From an uncultured Corynebacterium sp. (GTDB lineage Bacteria; Actinomycetota; Actinomycetes; Mycobacteriales; Mycobacteriaceae), in NCBI RefSeq assembly GCF_902489365.1, contig NZ_CABTZR010000053.1, positions 1-15,976 on the forward strand: a stretch of DNA of 15,976 bases, written 5' to 3'. Each line of letters starts with the position of its first letter. The first letter of the stretch is position 1. Positions 1 to 6,614 of the stretch are shown in pieces. The notes below the pieces were generated by a model. That model did no database searches, was not told the DNA's origin, and saw nothing but the letters and a program-made list of their open reading frames with translations. The translations under genes and the position numbers were made by a program.

Positions 1-582
1 ATCATCCGCCGCTACTTCAAGACCCTGGTGGAGGAAGCCCGCAACGGCCTCGACACCACGCAATCCGAGCGCGCCGCCGTGGTCATGGCGAAGGCCGGTA
101 TCAAGTCCACCGACCGTCCGGTGGTGCTCCCGGCGCGTGAGAAAGCGGAGGAGACCGACGGCCCGGCAGCCGCGCTGCAGCTTCACGACGGCACCATCAT
201 CTCGGGCCGCACCTCCCCGTTGCTGGGCTGCTCCGCAGCCGCGCTGCTCAATGCGCTCAAGCACCTCGCTGGCATCGATGATGAGCTGCACTTGTTGTCC
301 CCGGAATCCATCGAGCCCATCCAAACGCTGAAGACGAAGCACCTGGGTTCCCAGAACCCGCGCCTGCACACCGACGAGGTCCTCATTGCGCTCTCTGTCT
401 CTGCGGCGAAGGACGAGAACGCCCGCCGCGCGCTCGATGCACTGAAGGAACTGCAGGGCTGCGACGTCCACACCACCACCATCCTGGGCTCTGTGGATGA
501 AGGTATCTTCCGCAACCTCGGCGTGCTCGTGACCTCTGATCCGGTCTTTGCCCGCAAGAGCGCGCTGTACCAGAAGCGCTAA
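1..582 (+). CDS. DUF1846 family protein, 3' part (5' end outside window)
   Basis: The reading frame is open from the first base and ends at TAA 580-582, giving 193 residues of a gene that starts upstream. The residues match the C-terminal half of the DUF1846 (UPF0371) family as I know it: a TSPLLGCSAAALLNALK segment, then LKTKHLGSQNPRLHTDEVL, then a C-terminal ILGSVDEGIFRNLGVLVTSDP stretch. Family members are usually about 500 residues, so roughly the last 40% is visible. They are cytoplasmic proteins with a P-loop-like fold and no settled biochemical role that I can name. An internal ATG-like start would remove conserved sequence, so the partial call is preferred. The gene is followed by a large palindromic spacer that probably ends its transcript. 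Confidence 0.85.
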   Translation: MIRRYFKTLVEEARNGLDTTQSERAAVVMAKAGIKSTDRPVVLPAREKAEETDGPAAALQLHDGTIISGRTSPLLGCSAAALLNALKHLAGIDDELHLLSPESIEPIQTLKTKHLGSQNPRLHTDEVLIALSVSAAKDENARRALDALKELQGCDVHTTTILGSVDEGIFRNLGVLVTSDPVFARKSALYQKR

Positions 583-630
583 GCTTCTCCCGGACATTGG
601 AGGGGAGCGTCACCTCTGTTGGCATTCCCC

Positions 631-720
631 CAGACCTGAAACCCGCAACCTGCAGGGGGTGGGCGTCGCCAAGCGCTTGGCGACGCCCCACCACCCAGGG
701 AGTTTCGGGATCGAGGTCTG
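631..720. repeat. Imperfect ~90-bp inverted repeat with perfect 28-bp palindromic core; possible terminator
   Basis: Positions 661-688 are a perfect palindrome (GGGCGTCGCC, then AAGCGCTT, then GGCGACGCCC). The symmetry continues imperfectly outward: CAGACCT at 631-637 pairs with AGGTCTG at 714-720, CCCG (642-645) with CGGG, and the GGGGT/ACCACCC flanks also pair in part. As RNA it would fold into one long stem. It lies 78 nt after the DUF1846 stop and before the trhO promoter, so a terminator role is plausible, but no run of T follows on either strand. A dispersed intergenic repeat is the alternative. Confidence 0.6.
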
Positions 721-787
721 GGGCTTTGGACTAAAAGAGGTTGCAGCGCTGGGCCCAAAAGATTGGGGATCTTGCCACTAGCAGGCC

Positions 788-793
788 TAGACT
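788..793 (+). promoter_or_regulatory. Candidate -10 box of trhO (leaderless start)
   Basis: TAGACT fits the corynebacterial TANNNT -10 pattern and lies exactly 7 nt before the GTG at 801. Transcription would therefore begin at or next to the start codon. No convincing -35 hexamer or Shine-Dalgarno sequence is present. The same arrangement occurs before the DUF5318 gene in this window. Confidence 0.5.
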
Positions 794-800
794 TGCGGGC

Positions 801-1730
801 GTGACTATTGGCAAGATTCTCCTCTACTACTGCTTTACTCCCATCGAGGACCCCACCGCGATCATGCTGTGGCAGCGATCCCTGTGCGAGAAGCTCGGGC
901 TCAAGGGCCGCATCCTCATCTCGGAGCACGGCATTAACGGCACCGTGGGCGGGGACATGGATGCGTGTAAGCGCTACGTGCGCGAAACCCGCGAGTACCC
1001 AGGCTTCAAGAAGATGGAGTTCAAATGGTCCGAGGGCGGAGCGGAAGACTTCCCGCGCCTGTCGGTCAAGGTGCGCGATGAAATTGTGGCCTTCGGCGCG
1101 CCGGGCGAGCTCAAGGTGGATGAAAACGGCGTCATCGGCGGTGGTGTCCACCTCAAGCCCGAAGAGGTCAACAAGTTGGTGGAGGAGCGCGGTGAGGAGG
1201 TCGTCTTCTTCGATGGCCGCAACGCCATGGAAGCGGAAATCGGCAAATTCAAAAATGCCGTAGTGCCGGATGTGCGCACGACCCACGACTTCATCGCCGA
1301 ACTCGAGTCTGGCAAGTATGACTGGATGAAGGACAAGCCCGTGGTCTCCTATTGCACGGGCGGCATCCGGTGCGAAATCCTCTCCGCGCTGATGAAGAAC
1401 CGCGGCTTTAACGAGGTTTATCAGATTGACGGCGGCATTGTTCGCTATGGCGAGAAGTACGGCAACGATGGCCTGTGGGAAGGCTCGATGTACGTCTTTG
1501 ACAAGCGCATGCACCACGAGTTTGGCCAGGGCCTAGAGGATCCGGGCTTCATTCAGCTGGGCCACTGCGTGCATTGCGGGGCGGGAACCAATACGTTCCA
1601 TAACTGCATTAATGAGGACACGTGCCGCAAGCAGGTGCTCATCTGCGATGATTGCATCCAGCATGTGGAAACCCAGCACTGTGGGCGGCCGGACTGCGCC
1701 GAGGTGGCTGCCGCCCAAGCGCAGGGTTAG
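801..1730 (+). CDS. trhO: tRNA uridine(34) hydroxylase / rhodanese-related sulfurtransferase (TrhO, YceA family)
   Basis: This 309-residue cytoplasmic protein belongs to the TrhO/YceA (UPF0176) family, which oxygen-dependently forms 5-hydroxyuridine at the wobble position of tRNAs. The N-terminal domain (about 1-110) has the family segments GKILLYYCF and LISEHGINGTVGGD. The rhodanese domain (about 125-225) carries the active loop SYCTGGIRCE, with the presumed catalytic cysteine at residue 185. The C-terminal part is cysteine-rich (HCVHCGAG, CDDCIQH, HCGRPDC), probably binding a metal. I chose GTG 801 because family members begin with a (M/V)xIGKILLYYCF-like sequence and a -10 box sits 7 nt upstream; the in-frame ATG at 741 would add 20 unconserved residues. 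The stop TAG overlaps the stop of the convergent gene. Confidence 0.9.
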   Translation: MTIGKILLYYCFTPIEDPTAIMLWQRSLCEKLGLKGRILISEHGINGTVGGDMDACKRYVRETREYPGFKKMEFKWSEGGAEDFPRLSVKVRDEIVAFGAPGELKVDENGVIGGGVHLKPEEVNKLVEERGEEVVFFDGRNAMEAEIGKFKNAVVPDVRTTHDFIAELESGKYDWMKDKPVVSYCTGGIRCEILSALMKNRGFNEVYQIDGGIVRYGEKYGNDGLWEGSMYVFDKRMHHEFGQGLEDPGFIQLGHCVHCGAGTNTFHNCINEDTCRKQVLICDDCIQHVETQHCGRPDCAEVAAAQAQG

Positions 1731-2209
1731 TTTTCAAGCACCGGGGCCAGCAGGATCTGGATATCGTTGATGCACCAGATCATGAAGTTGCCGGCCATGA
1801 CCCAGAAGATGGCCATCCAGCCGCGCCAGCGCACATAGGCCTTGAGTTTGCGCACCATGATGACGGCGCAGCCGATCATGCCGATGAAGGGAATGATCAG
1901 CGTCGTCGTGGCGAACACGGTGCGCTGGGTCCTCGTGCAGAGCCAAGCGGCGTATTCGGCCTGAAGGCAGTCGGTCGTGGTTCCGAAGAACCTGAAGAAT
2001 CCAGCGAGGAGGAGCGCGTACAGCGCCGAGCTCACAAGGATAGCCACCATAAACCACAGCGCCTGGCGCGAGGAGCGGCGGTTGGCCTCGGCGACGGCGA
2101 GGGGATCGGGCTCATCGGCAAGCTCATCAAAGCTGCGGGGCTCGGGGCGAGGCAGGTTGGTATAGTCCGCGTCGGACGTGAGATCATTTTCGGGGTGCTC
2201 TGCTGCCAT
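1727..2209 (-). CDS. Hypothetical membrane protein, three predicted helices
   Basis: I do not recognise a named family. The product is about 160 residues: an acidic, proline-containing cytoplasm-like N-terminus (about 1-45), then three hydrophobic segments near 53-74, 98-119 and 133-155 (numbering from the ATG). Short basic loops (RKLKAYVRWRG) separate the last two, so it is likely an inner-membrane protein. I chose ATG at 2209; an in-frame TTG at 2218 would add three residues and is 2 nt from the universal stress protein stop, so both starts are compatible with translational coupling to that gene. The stop TAA (plus-strand TTA 1727-1729) lies inside the stop of convergent trhO. It is the last gene of the probable marR-usp operon, which suggests an envelope-stress role, but that is inference only. 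Confidence 0.7.
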   Translation of the reverse strand: MAAEHPENDLTSDADYTNLPRPEPRSFDELADEPDPLAVAEANRRSSRQALWFMVAILVSSALYALLLAGFFRFFGTTTDCLQAEYAAWLCTRTQRTVFATTTLIIPFIGMIGCAVIMVRKLKAYVRWRGWMAIFWVMAGNFMIWCINDIQILLAPVLEN

Positions 2210-2220
2210 GCTGTGCAAGT

Positions 2221-3204
2221 CTAACGTGCTTCGGCGTCATAGGTGCTCGGGCAGACTAGGACTGGCACTCCCACGTGGGGGAGAAGTTCGGTGGCGGTGC
2301 TACCGATGAAGACGCGCTCGATCGGCCCCATGGGGGAGGAACCCAAGCAGAGCAGGTCGCCCTTCTTCCACTTGAGCGAATCCACCGCGCCGGACCAGCC
2401 GTGACCGCTGCCGATGTCCGTCGTGACGGAGATCTCCGGGAAGGCCTCTGCGATGAAATCGTGGGCGCGGTCCAACAACGAGAGCGAGTGCTCGCGCCAA
2501 TTGGGGGCGTCGGAAGGAAAAGTGGGGGAGTATTCGAGGGGGACGTCGACCAGACCCTTGGCGGAAAACGCCAGGATACGCAAGGGAATACCGCCGCGCT
2601 GCGCAATGCATGCCGCGTGCCGGAGGGCGGGATCGTCGGCGCGGCCAAGTTCGGTGAAGGCGAAATTGATGCGCGTCACTCCGTGCTTGGACAGCTTGAT
2701 ACCGCGCGGGGTGAGACCCACGGGAAGCGGCGAGTAGTGCAGCAGCGCATCGGCGGTAGAACCGGAGAAGAAACGGCCCTTGGGCGCGGACTGGTTGGCC
2801 CCGAGGAGGATGACGTGCGCGTTGAAATCCGTAGCTGCCTGCTCCAGCAGCTGCGGGCGGGACGGTCCTGCGATGAGAACGGAGACGTTCTTATCGAGCT
2901 GGGCCTTGGCCACCCCGGCTGCGTCCAAGGCCTGCTTAACGGCGCGTTCGCAGGTCGCGCGCTCCGTTTTGAACCACTTCTTATAGGAGCCGCTGAGCTT
3001 GCTGAGCGACGTCACGGTGAGGGGTTGCGAAATCGTGGAAACCACCCGGATCTGAACGGGCGTAGAACGCGCGAGCCATGCGGCAAACTCGATGGCCTCG
3101 GTGCCCGTGGAGCTCGGGCTCCACGAGACGAGTACGCGAAGCGGCAGGATACGGTCCTCCGACGAGGACTGTCCTTCCTCGGGATGTGAAGATTTCTTAG
3201 CCAT
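2221..3204 (-). CDS. Universal stress protein, two tandem Usp domains
   Basis: The 327-residue product contains two UspA-type domains, about residues 22-168 and 175-322, a common actinobacterial arrangement. The first begins LRVLVSWSPSSTGTEAIEFAAWLA and the second INFAFTELGRADDPALRHAA. Each ends in a glycine-rich nucleotide-binding segment of the G-x-GS(T/S) kind: GRFFSGSTADALL and ERVFIGSTATELL, followed by PLPVGL and GVPVLV. This suggests ATP binding, although no activity can be assigned. An extended acidic N-terminal tail precedes domain 1. ATG 3204 fits the domain boundary; there is no strong Shine-Dalgarno sequence. The gene lies 83 nt downstream of marR and 11 nt upstream of a membrane-protein gene on the same strand. 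The 83-nt gap is AT-rich and could hold an extra promoter. Confidence 0.88.
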   Translation of the reverse strand: MAKKSSHPEEGQSSSEDRILPLRVLVSWSPSSTGTEAIEFAAWLARSTPVQIRVVSTISQPLTVTSLSKLSGSYKKWFKTERATCERAVKQALDAAGVAKAQLDKNVSVLIAGPSRPQLLEQAATDFNAHVILLGANQSAPKGRFFSGSTADALLHYSPLPVGLTPRGIKLSKHGVTRINFAFTELGRADDPALRHAACIAQRGGIPLRILAFSAKGLVDVPLEYSPTFPSDAPNWREHSLSLLDRAHDFIAEAFPEISVTTDIGSGHGWSGAVDSLKWKKGDLLCLGSSPMGPIERVFIGSTATELLPHVGVPVLVCPSTYDAEAR

Positions 3205-3287
3205 TCATCAAAAGGATCGGGGTCGTTTCCTTCATTATCGACCCTTCACGCTTTAAAATAAAATCTGTTCTACCGGCGCTTTTTGGT

Positions 3288-3767
3288 CTATTTTCCGTCC
3301 ATGGTGGGGCGGTACACATCCGCGAGTTTGGAAATCAGGTTGACCAAAGAATTGGCGTCCTTGATGTCTTCCGGTTCAAGCCAGCGCAGTATCTCGGCCA
3401 AAGCTGCCGCTCGCTGGCGAGAGACGATGGTCAGCTCGGATTCGCCGAGCTGGGTCAGAGCGACGAGAACACCGCGGCGGTCCTTTTCATCGCGGTGCCG
3501 TTCCACGAAGCCCTGGCGCTCCAATTGGTACAGCGCATTGGACGCGGTGGGCATCCGGATTAGCTCTGCTTGGGCGATGGTGCTGACGCGGGAGGGGCCA
3601 CGCAGGCGCAGCTGATTCATGATGGAGACCTGTGAGGTGGTTAGGGACGTGCCCTCCGTTGTGCGCTGGAAGATGAGCATGAGCTTATTGAGCGCGGGCT
3701 GGATCTGGCGGGCGACGTCCAGGGCGTCCTCGTAAGGGATCGGGGATTCGATAGTTTCTTCACTCAT
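3288..3767 (-). CDS. malR: MarR-family transcriptional regulator (probable MalR-type)
   Basis: This 159-residue protein has the MarR layout: an N-terminal dimerisation helix (about 10-38), a winged helix-turn-helix (about 43-105) with TTSQVSIMNQL, the recognition region TIAQAELIRMPTASNALYQLE and the wing RDEKDRRGVLVALT, then a C-terminal dimerisation helix. It acts as a DNA-binding dimer in the cytoplasm. Synteny (next to a universal stress protein gene and divergent from DUF5318-PBP) matches what I recall for MalR, a C. glutamicum regulator of envelope stress; that ortholog call is inference. ATG 3767 has no Shine-Dalgarno sequence, but a TACACT -10 box ends 8 nt upstream, pointing to a leaderless transcript. 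A TGTAGCTACA palindrome overlaps that box, as expected for autoregulation. Confidence 0.82.
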   Translation of the reverse strand: MSEETIESPIPYEDALDVARQIQPALNKLMLIFQRTTEGTSLTTSQVSIMNQLRLRGPSRVSTIAQAELIRMPTASNALYQLERQGFVERHRDEKDRRGVLVALTQLGESELTIVSRQRAAALAEILRWLEPEDIKDANSLVNLISKLADVYRPTMDGK

Positions 3768-3775
3768 GGAAAATA

Positions 3776-3781
3776 AGTGTA
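3776..3781 (-). promoter_or_regulatory. Candidate -10 box of marR
   Basis: On the minus strand the hexamer reads TACACT and is followed by 8 nt and then the ATG at 3767, giving a leaderless or nearly leaderless transcript. It overlaps the palindrome at 3778-3787. The -35 region is weak. Confidence 0.45.
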
Positions 3782-3816
3782 GCTACAAACCGCCTTCGTC
3801 GGTAGTTAGCTGACTA
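3778..3816. promoter_or_regulatory. Two AGCT-centred palindromes, candidate MarR operators
   Basis: TGTAGCTACA (3778-3787) is a perfect 10-bp palindrome. TAGTTAGCTGACTA (3803-3816) is a 14-bp palindrome with one mismatched pair. Both are centred on AGCT and their centres are 27 bp apart. The first overlaps the marR -10 box, and both lie in the divergent region between marR and the DUF5318 gene. Position and symmetry suit operators for the MarR dimer, but no binding motif was available for comparison. Confidence 0.45.
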
Positions 3817-3879
3817 AAGAATTAGGTTTTGCGTCGCGAAGTGGCCAGGAGGAGTCTAGATTGTTGACGCTGCCCGCAC

Positions 3880-3885
3880 TACACT
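3880..3885 (+). promoter_or_regulatory. Candidate -10 box of the DUF5318 gene
   Basis: TACACT lies exactly 7 nt before the GTG at 3893, the same geometry as for trhO, so the transcript is probably leaderless. A TTGACG at 3864-3869 is only 10 nt upstream, too close to act as its -35. Confidence 0.5.
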
Positions 3886-3892
3886 GTCCGGC

Positions 3893-4297
3893 GTGAATTC
3901 TCCGTCCAAGGCAGAGTCTGCAAAGACAAGGCCAGAAGTGGTCTACCGCAACGAAGTCTCCTATGAATGGGAGCGCGCGCAGCATCTGCGCGAGCTTCGC
4001 GCGGGGAAAGTGAAGCGCGAAGAACTGTGTGATGCTGATTTTCTTCTCCGCGCGGCGGCGGAGCATCACGGCGTTGACATGCAGAAGCCGTGCCCAGTGT
4101 GCGGAGAAGAGCTGCGACTGACCCGCTGGGTTTACGGCGACTCTTTAAAGCGCCGTGCGGGAAGCGCGCGCAGCGCGGCGGAAATTGCAGAAATGGCGGC
4201 CGAGGGGCTGGAGTTTACAGTGCATTTCGTGGAAGTGTGCTCGGCATGCCGCTGGAATCATCTGCTTCGAGCGGCCACGGTCTATGCTCGAAGGTAG
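3893..4297 (+). CDS. DUF5318 family protein (zinc-ribbon-like)
   Basis: This 134-residue soluble protein corresponds to the actinobacterial DUF5318 family, found in mycobacteria directly upstream of ponA1 (Rv0049). Visible features are an N-terminal motif VVYRNEVSYEWERAQ (about 16-30), a charged region with EELCDADFLLRAAAEHHG, and two CxxC pairs, CPVC (67-70) and CSAC (116-119). The pairs could form one zinc-binding ribbon. The function is unknown; its position suggests a link with cell-wall synthesis or its control. The GTG start at 3893 is supported by the -10 box 7 nt upstream and by the divergent marR promoter, which leaves little room for a longer protein. The next gene begins 76 nt downstream. 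Confidence 0.83.
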   Translation: MNSPSKAESAKTRPEVVYRNEVSYEWERAQHLRELRAGKVKREELCDADFLLRAAAEHHGVDMQKPCPVCGEELRLTRWVYGDSLKRRAGSARSAAEIAEMAAEGLEFTVHFVEVCSACRWNHLLRAATVYARR

Positions 4298-4336
4298 TTT
4301 TGGCTTCCCAGTTCACGCCGGTAAGCTGCATGTATT

Positions 4337-4352
4337 TACAGTTACTGTACAG
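4337..4352. promoter_or_regulatory. Overlapping palindromes upstream of the PBP gene
   Basis: TACAGT-T-ACTGTA (4337-4349) is a perfect 13-bp odd palindrome, and CTGTACAG (4345-4352) overlaps it as a perfect 8-bp palindrome. They lie 22-37 nt before the GTG of the PBP gene, where a repressor or activator site would be expected. No clear -35/-10 pair can be fixed around them. Confidence 0.35.
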
Positions 4353-4373
4353 GATTGATGAGGACACGGATTA

Positions 4374-6599
4374 GTGACCGAGAAGGAAACCTCCGGGCGA
4401 AAGTCAGGTAATCGCAAGAAGAGCACCTCGCACAGGAGTAGGCGTTCGTCCGGCCGCACACGCCGCTGGCCGTGGATCGTGCTCGCTGTCTTATTCGTAA
4501 TTGTCGGCATCCCCGCCTTACTCTTTGGATACGCGTATACGCAATACGACGTCCCCGAGCCCAAGGAGCTGCAGCCGAGCCAGATTTCCACGATTGTCGC
4601 CGGCGACGGCGAAACCCAGCTGGCCAAGCTAGTTCCGCCGGAGGGCAACCGCCGCCAAGTAACCCTGGATGAGATCCCGGATTACGTTGAGGATTCTGTC
4701 CTCGCGGCCGAGGACCGCGAGTTCTGGACCAATTCGGGCTTTTCCTTTACAGGTCTGGGACGTGCCGTCTTGGGCAAGCTCACCGGTGATGCTTCCGCCG
4801 GTGGTGGCTCGACGATTACTCAGCAGTATGTGAAGAATACTCTCGTTGGTGACGAGTACTCCTACGTCCGCAAGATCCGTGAGCTCATCTACTCGGTGAA
4901 GATGACCAACGAATGGTCCAAGGAGGACATCCTCAACGCCTACCTCAACACGGTCTATTTCGGCCGCAATGCGTATGGCATCGAGGCTGCGTCCAATGCG
5001 TACTTTAATAAGGACGCCAAGGACCTCACTAAGGAAGAAGGCGCGCTGCTGGCGGCTGTTATCCAGTCCCCGTCCGTCCTTGATCCGTGGGTAGATGAGG
5101 AACGGTCCCAAGCTCGCTGGAACTACGTCATGGATGGCCTCGTTGAGATGGGTGACTTGGAACAGTCTGAACGCGATCAGCTCGTCTTCCCGGAGACCCG
5201 CGATCCGTCTGAGTATTCTGCCTACACTGAAGCGCCGGGCGCCTATGGGCACATCAAGAACCAGGTCATCGACGAGTTGGCGCGCGTGGGGATTACCGAG
5301 GACCAGCTGGCCACTGGCGGTCTCAAGGTGACCACCACCATTGACATGACCGTGCAGAACGCGTCGACCGACGCCGCTCACGCACAGCTTGCTGTGCTGC
5401 AAGAGGACGCCCGCGCCGCCGCCGTGACCATTGACCCCGCCACGGGCGCTGTACGCGGCTACTTCGGCGGCGATGACTCTAATGGCTGGGACTATGCCAA
5501 CTCGCCGCTGCAGACCGGCTCGACCTTTAAGATCATGGCACTGGCCGCAGCTCTTCAGCAGGGCATCGACCTCAATACGTATTACTCCTCCGCGCCGTAC
5601 CAGCTGCCCGGTTCGCAGACCGTGACTAACGTGGGTGGCGGCTGCGGCAGCTGCACCATCGCTGAGGCGCTGAAGAACTCCTACAACACCTCCTTCCTGC
5701 GCCTCCAGGATGACCTGGAAAACAAGATGCAAGACACCGCTGACATGGCGCACGCACTGGGTGTTGCGCGCAGCCTGCCGGGGATTGAGAAGACGCTGAC
5801 GGAGAACGGTGGCACGCCGTACGAGGGTGTCGTGCTGGGCCAGTACCAGTCCCGCCCGCTCGACATGGCAACCGCCATGGCGACGTTGACCAACCAGGGA
5901 GTGTGGCACCAGACGCACTTCGTGGAAAAGGTGGAAAACACGGCCGGCGAAGTCCTCTATGAGAACCCGACCGATGGCGGTGAGCGCCGCGTGTCCGCCA
6001 ACGTGGCTAATAACGTTATTTCTGCGATGCAGCCGATTGCTGCATGGTCGAATGGTGCGCTGGCGGGCGGGCGCCCGTCGGCGTCCAAGACCGGTACTAC
6101 CCAGCTCGGTGATACCGGCCTGAACAAGGACGCCTGGATGGTGGGCTCCACCCCGCAGCTGGCCACAGCAGTGTGGGTAGGTACCGCCGATAACACCTCC
6201 GCCATCTTTAACGAGTGGGGCGGCAGGATGTACGGCGCGGGCGCTCCGACGAAGATTTGGAAATCCATCCTGGATAACTCGTTGGCCAACGTGGAGCAGC
6301 AGCCCTTCCCGCAGGCCTACCCGATTCACTACGGCGTCGGCAGCTGGGGCTCGGGATATGTCTATGATCCGAGCCAGACCACCACGTGGAACCAGACGCC
6401 GGCGAGCCCGGAGAGCGACAGCACCGAGGGTGAAGAGGAAGCACCTGCCGAGGATGGCGAGCACCCCGAGGAGGGTCAGGACAGTAGCCCAGAGCAGCCG
6501 GCGCAGCCTGAGCAGCCTGAGCAACCCGCTAATCCTGAAGTACCTTCACTCGATGACATTCTTAATGGAGATGGCCTCGACCAATTGCTTGGCCAATAG
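4374..6599 (+). CDS. ponA: Bifunctional class A penicillin-binding protein (transglycosylase/transpeptidase)
   Basis: This 741-residue protein polymerises lipid II into glycan strands and cross-links the peptides at the outer face of the membrane. A basic cytoplasmic tail (1-32) precedes one transmembrane helix (about 33-55). The GT51 domain follows: AEDREFW with the presumed catalytic Glu113, GGGSTITQQYVKN (143-155), and RKIRELIYSVKM to ILNAYLNTVYFG (166-197). The transpeptidase domain has S383-T-F-K386, the S436-Y-N438 motif and K572-T-G574, so both active sites look intact. The tail (about 675-720) is acidic and PEQP-rich, with a short hydrophobic end. Start GTG 4374 leaves a normal basic tail; the Shine-Dalgarno sequence is weak (GAGG at 4360-4363). 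By synteny it matches mycobacterial PonA1 and corynebacterial PBP1b. The next gene starts 15 nt downstream. Confidence 0.93.
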   Translation: MTEKETSGRKSGNRKKSTSHRSRRSSGRTRRWPWIVLAVLFVIVGIPALLFGYAYTQYDVPEPKELQPSQISTIVAGDGETQLAKLVPPEGNRRQVTLDEIPDYVEDSVLAAEDREFWTNSGFSFTGLGRAVLGKLTGDASAGGGSTITQQYVKNTLVGDEYSYVRKIRELIYSVKMTNEWSKEDILNAYLNTVYFGRNAYGIEAASNAYFNKDAKDLTKEEGALLAAVIQSPSVLDPWVDEERSQARWNYVMDGLVEMGDLEQSERDQLVFPETRDPSEYSAYTEAPGAYGHIKNQVIDELARVGITEDQLATGGLKVTTTIDMTVQNASTDAAHAQLAVLQEDARAAAVTIDPATGAVRGYFGGDDSNGWDYANSPLQTGSTFKIMALAAALQQGIDLNTYYSSAPYQLPGSQTVTNVGGGCGSCTIAEALKNSYNTSFLRLQDDLENKMQDTADMAHALGVARSLPGIEKTLTENGGTPYEGVVLGQYQSRPLDMATAMATLTNQGVWHQTHFVEKVENTAGEVLYENPTDGGERRVSANVANNVISAMQPIAAWSNGALAGGRPSASKTGTTQLGDTGLNKDAWMVGSTPQLATAVWVGTADNTSAIFNEWGGRMYGAGAPTKIWKSILDNSLANVEQQPFPQAYPIHYGVGSWGSGYVYDPSQTTTWNQTPASPESDSTEGEEEAPAEDGEHPEEGQDSSPEQPAQPEQPEQPANPEVPSLDDILNGDGLDQLLGQ

Positions 6600-6614
6600 G
6601 AGATTGAACCCCCG

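Noticed and set aside
579..1517. A 312-codon minus-strand frame crossing the palindromic spacer and trhO
   Set aside because: It covers a strongly conserved plus-strand gene and a non-coding palindrome; no motif is recognisable.
4629..6524. A 631-codon open frame on the minus strand opposite the PBP gene
   Set aside because: It is the shadow of a GC-rich plus-strand gene: its product has no recognisable domain, while the plus frame has complete GT51 and transpeptidase motifs.
6478..6540. PEQP-coding repeat at the 3' end of the PBP gene as a possible tandem-repeat or CRISPR-like array
   Set aside because: It is short, in frame and codes a proline/glutamate-rich tail common in actinobacterial class A PBPs.
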